Shown here: in pieces, positions 22,922 to 29,389 of the stretch
Layout of the letters: each line of letters opens with the position of its first letter
Numbering within the stretch: position 1 is the stretch's first letter
Program-made: the position numbers and the translations under genes
Assembly: GCA_044226035.1 (NCBI GenBank)
Contig: JBGAHT010000029.1
Location: forward strand, 1-32,406
Direction of reading: 5' to 3'
Source of the DNA: Pseudoluteimonas sp044226035
GTDB lineage: Bacteria > Pseudomonadota > Gammaproteobacteria > Xanthomonadales > Xanthomonadaceae
Length of the DNA stretch: 32,406 bases
Notes under the pieces: generated by a model
Told to the model about the DNA's origin: nothing
What the model saw: only the letters and a program-made list of their open reading frames with translations
The model's database searches: none

Positions 22922-24065
22922 CCGGCGGGAATTCCTGATGGCGACGACGCTCGGCGCGGCGGCCGCGATGCTTCCCGGCATGCGCGATGCGCAAGCAGCG
23001 AACCTTCCCGGCGAAAGCAGGACCGACGCTGCGCGCAGGCGCCTGATCGTCAATGCGCTCGGCGGGCTCGACGATCCCAACGTGGAATCCGACAGCCTGG
23101 TGCCCTCGCCCACCCCGCGCGTGCTGTCCGAGGCGCACGCCTCGGGGCTGGGAGCGGTCAACGTGACCCTCGGCTACGTGTCCGGCGCGGAGGATCCGTT
23201 CGAAGCCAGCGTGCACGACATCGCCGCCACCGACGCGCTGGTGCGCACGCACTCGCAGGACCTGTGCAAGGTGCTGGCCGCGGCCGACATCGAGCGCGCC
23301 CGCGACGAGGGGCGCATCGGCCTGATCTACGGCTTCCAGAACGGCGCCATGCTCGGCGACGACGTCGCGCGCGTGGACGTGTTCGCCAACCTCGGCGTGC
23401 GCGTGTTCCAGCTCACCTACAACCCCGCCAACCAGCTCGGCGACGGCTCGATGGCGCCGGGGAACCGCGGGCTGACGCCGTTCGGGCGCGAGGCGATCGC
23501 GCGCATCAACGCGGCGCGCTGCATGGTCGACCTGTCGCACAGCGGCGAGCGGACCTGCCTCGAGGCGGCGCAGGCCTCGTCCGCGCCGGTTTCGATCAAC
23601 CACACCGGCTGCCGCGCGCTCGCCGACCTGCCGCGCAACAAGACCGACGCGGAACTGCGGCTGGTGGCCGAGCGCGGCGGTTTCGTCGGCATCTACTTCA
23701 TGCCGTTCCTCGCCCTGTCCGGGCATGCGCGCGCCGCCGACGTGGTGGCGCACATCGACCACGCGGTCGATATCTGCGGCGAGGACCACGTCGGCATCGG
23801 CACCGACGGCCCGACCACGCAGATCGACGACCTGCAGGCCTACCGCGCCGCGCTCGCGCGCGAGATCGAAAAGCGCCGCGCGGCCGGCATCAGCGCCGCG
23901 GGCGAGAGCCCCGACACGTATCCCTTCGTCGTCGACCTGCGCGGCCCCGGCCAGTTCCGCGAGCTGGAACGCCTGCTCGCGGCCAAGGGCTATTCCGAAA
24001 GCCGCATCGACAAGATCCTCGGCCTGAACTTCCTGCGCTACGCACGCGCGATCTGGGGCGACTGA
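22911..24065 (+). CDS. Peptidase M19 (membrane dipeptidase) homologue with altered metal site
   Basis: 384 residues, starting inside the previous gene after GAGGAG. The N-terminus has DRREFLM followed by a hydrophobic stretch and AQA, which resembles a Tat signal. The M19 barrel is clear: VDLSHSGERT (His210), SINHTGCRAL (His231, Arg235), GIGTDGP (Asp299), and the C-terminal SRIDKILGLNFLRYARAIWG. However, the usual N-terminal HxD zinc pair (as in DGHND) is replaced by NALGG at 48-52. The bridging glutamate is Gln143 in YGFQNGAML, where IEGGHAL is usual. The binuclear zinc site of renal dipeptidase-like enzymes is thus incomplete. The protein may hold one metal or act as a different hydrolase or lyase. 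It is flanked in the operon by an amidohydrolase and an OCD-family enzyme. Confidence 0.88.
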   Translation: MTIDRREFLMATTLGAAAAMLPGMRDAQAANLPGESRTDAARRRLIVNALGGLDDPNVESDSLVPSPTPRVLSEAHASGLGAVNVTLGYVSGAEDPFEASVHDIAATDALVRTHSQDLCKVLAAADIERARDEGRIGLIYGFQNGAMLGDDVARVDVFANLGVRVFQLTYNPANQLGDGSMAPGNRGLTPFGREAIARINAARCMVDLSHSGERTCLEAAQASSAPVSINHTGCRALADLPRNKTDAELRLVAERGGFVGIYFMPFLALSGHARAADVVAHIDHAVDICGEDHVGIGTDGPTTQIDDLQAYRAALAREIEKRRAAGISAAGESPDTYPFVVDLRGPGQFRELERLLAAKGYSESRIDKILGLNFLRYARAIWGD

Positions 24066-24069
24066 TCCC

Positions 24070-25014
24070 GTGCGCGTGATCGACCGCGACGAGGTCGCGC
24101 GCCGGTTGGGCCATGCGCAGTGCATCGCGCTGGTGCGCGAGGCGATGATCGCGCTGGCGCAGGGCCGCAGCCGGCAGTTGCTGCGCGGCATCCTCGACCT
24201 CGGCGACGGCGACCTGTTCGGGTCGATGCCCGGCGCGCTGGACGGCGCCGGCTTCGGCGCCAAGCTGGTCAGCGTGTTCCCCTCGGCCGTGGCGACGGGC
24301 CGTTCGCACCAGGGCGTGATCGTGCTGTTCGACCGCGACAGCGGCGCGCCGGCCTGCGTGGTCGATGCCGGCGAAGTCACCGCGATCCGCACCGCCTGCG
24401 CTTCGGCGGCGGCGACCGACGCGCTGGCGCGCAGCGACGCGACCACGCTCGCGATCCTCGGCACCGGCGAGCAGGCCCTGCACCACGCGCTGGCGCTGCG
24501 CCACGTGCGCGCGCTCTCGCGCATCGCGGTGTGGGGGCGCGACATCGGCAAGGCGCGCGACATCGCCCGGCGCATGTCCGCCGAAACCGGCGTGCCGGCG
24601 CGCGCGTTCGACAGCGTGCGCGAGGCCGTGCGCTACGCCGACATCGTGTGCGCGGTCAGCGCCGCGAGCGAGCCGATCCTTCACTTCGACGACGTGGCCG
24701 CCGGCGCCCACGTCAACGCGGTCGGTTCCAGCCGCGCCGGACCGGTCGAGATCGACCCGCTGTTCGTGTCGCGCGCGCGCTTCTTCCCCGACCATCGCGA
24801 GGGCGTGCTCGCACAGGGCGCGGAAGTGCTGCGTGCGCTGGCGGAGGGATCGGCCACGCAGGCCGACGTCGGCCCTGACATCGGCCATGTGCTCGCCGGC
24901 GAGGCGCCCGGGCGCACCGACCCGCGCGAGGTCACCGTCTACAAGTCGCTGGGCTCGATCGTGCAGGACCTGGCCTGCGCGGCCTGGCTGCGCGGGACGA
25001 CGGAACCCGCCTGA
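24070..25014 (+). CDS. Ornithine cyclodeaminase / mu-crystallin family NAD(P)-dependent enzyme
   Basis: 314 residues from a GTG four bases after the previous stop. The fold is recognised by the substrate domain (residues 1-120: GSMPGALDGAGFGAKLVSVFP with Lys65, and EVTAIRTACASAAATDALA with Arg107). A Rossmann domain follows, with LAILGTGEQALHHALAL (131-136 is GTGEQA) and AVSAASEPILHFDDVAAGAHVNAVGSSRAG. The end TVYKSLGSIVQDLACAAWL is typical. The family includes ornithine cyclodeaminase, lysine cyclodeaminase, alanine dehydrogenase and ketimine/pyrroline-carboxylate reductases, so cyclic imine or amino acid chemistry is likely, but the reaction is not fixed. As the third gene of the operon it may act on an amino acid released by the two hydrolase-like proteins. 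Confidence 0.9.
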   Translation: MRVIDRDEVARRLGHAQCIALVREAMIALAQGRSRQLLRGILDLGDGDLFGSMPGALDGAGFGAKLVSVFPSAVATGRSHQGVIVLFDRDSGAPACVVDAGEVTAIRTACASAAATDALARSDATTLAILGTGEQALHHALALRHVRALSRIAVWGRDIGKARDIARRMSAETGVPARAFDSVREAVRYADIVCAVSAASEPILHFDDVAAGAHVNAVGSSRAGPVEIDPLFVSRARFFPDHREGVLAQGAEVLRALAEGSATQADVGPDIGHVLAGEAPGRTDPREVTVYKSLGSIVQDLACAAWLRGTTEPA

Positions 25015-25144
25015 ACCGGCGGCGTTCCGCGCCCACCGCCGCGCTTCGTCGCACCATGCCGCGTTTCGTCGCGCGCCGCTTCCCCCCGCCGCGCGCGCCG
25101 TTATCCTCGACCGCATTCCCTCCCCGCCCGATCCGGCACGCCGC

Positions 25145-26410
25145 ATGCGCTCCCTGTTCAAGCAATTGTTCTTCGTCCTGCGCATCGCCATCGCCTGGGG
25201 CCTGGTGGTCATGCTCGTCGCCAGCCTGTACTCCAGCCTGCCGTTGATCGGGCGCTTCGATTTCCCGATGGTGCTCGCCGGCATGGCGACGATGGCGCTG
25301 GTGGTGACCGGCGCGTTCTCGCACCTGCACCGCGTGCGCATGATCGCCGGCCGCACCGACGCCGACGCGCTCGGCAACCGGCAGAAGCGGCTGGTGGAAA
25401 TCCCGCTCGAGCCGGGCGACGCCTTCGACCTGCTGGAAGCGGCGATCCGCGAACTGCCCGGCATCGAGCAGGTGCAGTCCGCGCGCGACAGCCTGCAGGT
25501 CAAGGCCAAGGTCGCGCGCCCGCGCACCTACGGCGAACATCCGCTGCGGCGCTGGAACCCGCTGCTGTGGTTCGGCCTGCCGCGCAACCAGCTGCAGGCG
25601 ACGGTGACCCCGGGCGAGGGCAGCGGCCGCGTGACGCTGATCTGCGAGCCGGAAAACCCGGCGTGGAGCGACTGGTTCCTGGTCGACGACGGCACCAACT
25701 ACGAGAACGCGGAAGCCATCGTGCGCGCGATCACCCGCCGCGTCGGCGAACTGCGCCGCGGCGAGCGCGCCAGCGCCGCGCAGACCGCCACCGAGAAGGA
25801 ACTGACCGAGGCGCGGCTGCACCTGCTGCACGCGCAGGTGGAACCGCACTTCCTCTACAACACGCTCGCGAACGCGCAGCTGCTGACCCGCAACGACCCG
25901 GCGCGCGCGGAAACCATGCTCGGGCACCTGATCCAGTACCTGCGGCGCTCGCTGCCCAACGCCGAGGACGAGATGTCCACGCTCGGCGCGGAACTCGAAC
26001 GCGCGATCGCCTACCTCGAAATCCTCAGGATCCGCATGGGCGAACGCCTCGACATGCAGGTCGACGTGCCCGAAGCGCTGCGCGCCACGCCGTTGCCCGC
26101 GATGATGCTGCAGACGCTGGTGGAGAACGCGATCAAGCACGGGTTGGAGCCGCGCACCGGCGGCGGCATCGTGTGGATCCGCGCGCGCCAGGACGACGGC
26201 AACGTGCTGGTGACGGTCGCCGACAACGGCGAGGGCTTCAACGCCAAGACCTCCGGCACCGGCATCGGCCTGAAGAACGTGCGCGAACGCCTGCGCCTGC
26301 GCTACGCCGGCGACGCCAACCTGTCGGTGGTCGCCAATTTCCCGGCGGGCGTGGCGGCGACGATCACCGTGCCCGCCCACCCGGCGCGGCGGGGCGGCGC
26401 GCATGGCTGA
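25145..26410 (+). CDS. LytS-type sensor histidine kinase (His_kinase family)
   Basis: 421 residues. Two membrane helices at the N-terminus (about 10-31 and 39-58) enclose a very short outside loop, so sensing is probably within the membrane. A non-standard cytoplasmic domain follows (about 70-200: RLVEIPLEPGDAFDLLEAAIRELPG... VTLICEPENPAWSDWFLVDDG) whose family I do not recognise. The phosphoacceptor His235 is in QVEPHFLYNTLANAQ, the LytS/AlgZ-type motif. The ATPase domain has the N-box VENAIKHG (Asn328) and G-boxes DNGEGF and GTGIGLKNVRERL. The last 8 bases overlap the response regulator gene. A TATCCT box at 25102-25107 lies 37 bases upstream and may be the -10 element. Confidence 0.93.
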   Translation: MRSLFKQLFFVLRIAIAWGLVVMLVASLYSSLPLIGRFDFPMVLAGMATMALVVTGAFSHLHRVRMIAGRTDADALGNRQKRLVEIPLEPGDAFDLLEAAIRELPGIEQVQSARDSLQVKAKVARPRTYGEHPLRRWNPLLWFGLPRNQLQATVTPGEGSGRVTLICEPENPAWSDWFLVDDGTNYENAEAIVRAITRRVGELRRGERASAAQTATEKELTEARLHLLHAQVEPHFLYNTLANAQLLTRNDPARAETMLGHLIQYLRRSLPNAEDEMSTLGAELERAIAYLEILRIRMGERLDMQVDVPEALRATPLPAMMLQTLVENAIKHGLEPRTGGGIVWIRARQDDGNVLVTVADNGEGFNAKTSGTGIGLKNVRERLRLRYAGDANLSVVANFPAGVAATITVPAHPARRGGAHG

Positions 26411-27179
26411 TGCCCGCACCTGCCTCGTGGCCGAGGACGAAGCGCTGCTGCGGCATGCGCTGGTCGCCGAATTGAAGCGCGCATGGCCGGCCCTGCAGGT
26501 CGTCGCCGAATGCGAGGACGGCGCCAGCGCGGTGGAAGCGCTGGCCGAACGGCAGCCGGACATCGCCTTCCTCGACATCCGCATGCCCGGCCTCACCGGC
26601 CTGGAAGTCGCCGCGCTCGCGGCCGAGGCCAGCCCGCGCACGCGCATCGTGTTCGTCACCGCCTACGACCAGTACGCGATCGATGCGTTCGAACGCGGCG
26701 CGATCGATTACCTGCTCAAGCCGGTGAAGCCGGAACGGCTGGACGCGACCGTGGCGCGATTGCAGGCGCAGGACGCCTCGAACCACGATGCCGCCTCGCT
26801 GGCGGCGCTGCTCGACAGGCTCGGCGCGTTGCCGAGCGCCGCCAGCGCGCCGGAACCGCTGACCTGGCTGACCGCGAGCTCCGGGCGCGAAACGAAGCTG
26901 GTGCTGGTCGACGACGTCGCCTATTTCCAGGCCGACCAGAAGTACACGACCGTGGTCACCGCCGACGGCGAGGCGCTGCTGCGCACCTCCCTGCGCGAAT
27001 TGCTGCCGCGGCTGGACCCGGCGCATTTCAAGCAGATCCATCGCTCCACCATCGTCAATTTGAGGAGCGTCGCCGGCATCGTCCGCGACGAGGGCGGCCG
27101 CGGCATCGTGCGCCTGAAGCAGCGCCCGGAAACGCTCACCGTCAGCCTGCCGTTCATGGCCCTGTTCAAGCACATGTAG
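26403..27179 (+). CDS. LytTR-family response regulator
   Basis: 258 residues. The receiver domain (residues 6-120) has acidic pair EDE at 11-13, phosphoacceptor Asp58 (FLDIRMPGLTG), Thr86 and Lys106 (LLKPVKP). The LytTR DNA-binding domain (about 155-255: GRETKLVLVDDVAYFQADQKYTTVVTADGEALLRTSLRELLPRL... FKQIHRSTIVNLRSVAGI) reads direct-repeat sites. It is translationally coupled to the kinase by an 8-base overlap and forms its cognate pair. Pairs of this kind (AlgZ/AlgR, LytS/LytR, BtsS/BtsR) control surface, autolysis or nutrient uptake functions. The small Cys-rich exported protein gene lies 28 bases downstream in the same direction and is probably part of the operon. Confidence 0.94.
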   Translation: MADARTCLVAEDEALLRHALVAELKRAWPALQVVAECEDGASAVEALAERQPDIAFLDIRMPGLTGLEVAALAAEASPRTRIVFVTAYDQYAIDAFERGAIDYLLKPVKPERLDATVARLQAQDASNHDAASLAALLDRLGALPSAASAPEPLTWLTASSGRETKLVLVDDVAYFQADQKYTTVVTADGEALLRTSLRELLPRLDPAHFKQIHRSTIVNLRSVAGIVRDEGGRGIVRLKQRPETLTVSLPFMALFKHM

Positions 27180-27207
27180 GCCAAGCGCCCGATCGCGAGG
27201 AAACCCC

Positions 27208-27567
27208 ATGTCCAAGCTCATCGCCCTGTTGCAGTTCCTGCTCGCCCTCGCCGGCGTTTCCTCCGGCGGCACCACCTGGACCAGCCAGGTCCACGACGAC
27301 GGGCGCGTGCTGTCCAGCCGCGCGCACGCGCAGGACGGCGTGGCCCGCTTCGACTGCATCGACAGCAGCAGCGGCCATTGCCACTACACGTTGTATCCGC
27401 AGCGCTGCGCCGGCGCGAACTGCGATGCGCCGCCGTTGCGCAGCTTCGACGTCGCGCGCGGCGAAAGCCGGCAATTCGCCGGCCTGCCCGGGTTCCGCCT
27501 GTGCGTGGATACCCGCGACACCGCGCCCGGCCCGGACTGCAAGCCGCGCCCCGCGGCCAGGGGCTGA
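27208..27567 (+). CDS. Small Cys-rich exported protein, operon partner of the LytS/LytR system
   Basis: 119 residues. GAGGA lies about eight bases before the ATG and the gap to the response regulator stop is 28 bases, so co-transcription is likely. MSKLIALLQFLLALAGVSSG is a signal peptide. Six cysteines in the mature part (FDCIDS, GHCHYTL, PQRCAGANCDAPP, RLCVDT, PDCKPRP) suggest three disulfides in a compact periplasmic or secreted domain. No family is recognised. It could be a ligand, an accessory sensor or a target of the two-component system; nothing in the sequence decides. Codon use matches its neighbours. Confidence 0.8.
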   Translation: MSKLIALLQFLLALAGVSSGGTTWTSQVHDDGRVLSSRAHAQDGVARFDCIDSSSGHCHYTLYPQRCAGANCDAPPLRSFDVARGESRQFAGLPGFRLCVDTRDTAPGPDCKPRPAARG

Positions 27568-27588
27568 CCGCGCGCGCCGCATGCGCCG

Positions 27589-27600
27589 TACCATCGGCGC
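27589..27600 (+). promoter_or_regulatory. Predicted leaderless promoter (-10 box) of acpH
   Basis: TACCAT (27589-27594) is followed by six bases (CGGCGC) and the ATG at 27601, the same geometry as at rsmC, the MFS gene and the ABC ATPase gene. Because it lies 22 bases after the previous stop, acpH may have its own promoter, independent of the lytSR operon. Confidence 0.5.
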
Positions 27601-28197
27601 ATGAACTACCTCGCGCACGCGTGGCTGGCGCGGCACGCGGACGAGGCCATCCTCGGCGCGCTGCTCGGCGACTTCGTGTTCGGCCAGGCCGCGCTGCTCG
27701 ACTGGCCAGATATGGTGCGCGGCGAAATCGTCGCGCACCGGCGCATCGACCGCTACACCGACGCGCACCCGGCCGTGGCCGGCGCGCGCGCGCTGTTCGC
27801 CGACGGGCTGCGCCGCTACGCCGGGATCGTGCTCGACGTGCACTTCGACCACCTGCTCGCGCGCGACTGGCGGCGCTGGGACGGCGGATCGCTTGAAGCT
27901 TTCACCGCGCGCGTGTACCGCGTGCTGCGCGAACGCCACGACGCGCTGCCGCCGCGCCTGCGCGCGATCGCGCCGCGGATGGAAGCGCACGACTGGCTCG
28001 GTTCCTACCGCGAACGCGACAACGTCGACCACGCGGTGCGCGGCATCGCCACGCGCCTGTCGCGCCACGGCGAACGCCTGGTCGCCTGCCTGCCGGTGCT
28101 GCGCGCGAACGAAGCGGCGATCGACGCCGCGTTCGAGGCGTTCTTCCCCGAACTCATCGCCGCGGCGCCGCGGCTTCGCGCAGGTCTTCCCGGCTGA
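27601..28197 (+). CDS. acpH: Acyl-carrier-protein phosphodiesterase (AcpH)
   Basis: 198 residues. It begins MNYLAHAWLARHADEAILGALLGDFVFG, the conserved N-terminus of AcpH, including the likely metal-binding His and Asp residues. IVAHRRIDRYTDAHPAV and GIVLDVHFDHLLARDWRRW, with the DHFLA-like motif, follow. AcpH removes the 4'-phosphopantetheine arm from acyl carrier protein with a divalent metal. The C-terminal block ELIAAAPRLRAG is variable. The last 44 bases overlap, tail to tail, the 3' end of the GAF-GGDEF gene on the other strand. Confidence 0.85.
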   Translation: MNYLAHAWLARHADEAILGALLGDFVFGQAALLDWPDMVRGEIVAHRRIDRYTDAHPAVAGARALFADGLRRYAGIVLDVHFDHLLARDWRRWDGGSLEAFTARVYRVLRERHDALPPRLRAIAPRMEAHDWLGSYRERDNVDHAVRGIATRLSRHGERLVACLPVLRANEAAIDAAFEAFFPELIAAAPRLRAGLPG

Positions 28198-29320
28198 GCG
28201 CCACCGACATCGGCGGGCCGTCGTGCATCACGCGCACCAGGTTGCGCCCGCCCTGCTTCGCGGCGTACATCGCACGGTCGGCGGCGGCGACCAGCGAGAT
28301 CGGCGGCGTCCCGGCGTCGGGGATGCAGGCCGACACGCCCACGCTCACCGTCACGTACGGCGCCACCGGCGAGGCCGGGTGCGGCATCTTCGCGTCGGCC
28401 ACCGCCATCCGCAGCGACTCGGCCAGCGCGCAGGCCTGCGCCACTTCGCAGCCGGGCAGCAGCAGCGCCAGTTCCTCGCCGCCGAAACGCGCGACCAGGC
28501 CCTCGTCGCCGGTGAAGCGCCCGCACAGTTGCGCCAGCGCGCGCAGGCATTCGTCGCCGCGCAGGTGGCCGAGCGCGTCGTTGAGCGGCTTGAACGCGTC
28601 GGCATCGACGATCAGCAGCGCCAGCGGGCGTTTTTCCCGCGCGAGCCGCTCCCACTCCGCCGCCAGTTGCTGGTCGAAGCGGCGGCGGTTGGCGATGCCG
28701 GTCAGGCCGTCGCTCATCGACAGGCGCTCGAGCTTGCGGTTCGCGAGCGTGAGTTCGTCGGCCATGCGCGCGAAGTGGATCGCGCCGGCGACCACGTCGG
28801 CGACCGCGTCGAACACCGCGCAGGCCTCGGCGTCGAGGAATTCCGGGCGCGTGCATTCGATGTTGAGCACGCCGTGCAGGCGTTCGCGGTGGCGGATCGG
28901 CACCAGGTATTCGGACCGCACCTGCGGATGCCCGGCGATGTAGTCCGGGTCGTCGGCGACATCCAGGATCAGCTGCGGCGCGGCCAGCCGCGCGCAGCGC
29001 CCGGCCGCGCCCCGGGTCACCGGCCAGCCGGTCGCGATCGGCTGGGGATCGAGCGCCAGTTCCCCGGACCAGACCTCGCGCACGAAATGGGTCGCGGCCT
29101 CGTCGAGCAGGATGATGCTGGCGATGGGCACCGGCAATTCGGTGACGAGGCAGTTGCAGATGCCCTGCAGCAGCGATTCGAGGTCGTCGCCCTGCAGCGC
29201 CTCGCGCGCGACCCGCACCACGATCCGGGTCAGCGTGGCCCGGCGCGCGGCCGCGTCCTGGTCGTCCCATGGCAGGAGCGCCGCATCGATCCCCGGATTG
29301 TGGGCGTCGTCCTGGTGCAT
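28154..29320 (-). CDS. GAF-GGDEF diguanylate cyclase
   Basis: 388 residues. The GAF sensory domain covers about 45-185 (LESLLQGICNCLVTELPVPIASIILLDE... VRSEYLVPIRHRERLHGVLNIECTRPEFLDAEACAVFDAVADVVAGAI). A coiled linker leads into a GGDEF domain at about 200-365. It has DGLTGIANRRRFDQQL, metal-binding Asp239 in VDADAFKPLND, and the active-site signature GGEEL at 280-284, a tolerated variant of GGEEF. The RxxD inhibitory site expected just upstream is absent (GDEG instead), so product inhibition through it is not expected. No membrane segment is present. The ATG abuts GGAGG closely; a TAGACT box at 29339-29344 (minus) is a plausible -10. Confidence 0.92.
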   Translation of the reverse strand: MHQDDAHNPGIDAALLPWDDQDAAARRATLTRIVVRVAREALQGDDLESLLQGICNCLVTELPVPIASIILLDEAATHFVREVWSGELALDPQPIATGWPVTRGAAGRCARLAAPQLILDVADDPDYIAGHPQVRSEYLVPIRHRERLHGVLNIECTRPEFLDAEACAVFDAVADVVAGAIHFARMADELTLANRKLERLSMSDGLTGIANRRRFDQQLAAEWERLAREKRPLALLIVDADAFKPLNDALGHLRGDECLRALAQLCGRFTGDEGLVARFGGEELALLLPGCEVAQACALAESLRMAVADAKMPHPASPVAPYVTVSVGVSACIPDAGTPPISLVAAADRAMYAAKQGGRNLVRVMHDGPPMSVALSREDLREAAAPRR

Positions 29321-29368
29321 CCTCCCCCCGCGGGGTGGAGTCTACGCCTGCGCCGGGCGGGCGGCGGA

Positions 29369-29389
29369 AGGCCCGGCCCGGCCGGGCCT
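29369..29389. other. 9-bp hairpin at the ABC permease stop codon
   Basis: AGGCCCGGC (29369-29377) and GCCGGGCCT (29381-29389) form a perfect stem with a 3-base loop, touching the permease stop codon on the minus strand. No T-run follows on either strand, so termination is uncertain. It lies upstream of the GAF-GGDEF promoter region. Confidence 0.4.

Noticed and set aside
25038..25072. Two copies of GCCGCGYTTCGTCGC spaced 20 bases apart before the lytS-like gene, which could be a LytTR direct-repeat site.
   Set aside because: LytTR sites are usually AT-containing repeats about 21-22 bases apart. These copies are of the locally common GC-rich composition, so chance is not excluded. Kept only as a note.
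29369..29389. The 9-bp hairpin after the permease as an intrinsic terminator.
   Set aside because: There is no T-run on the relevant strand, so it is listed as a hairpin only.
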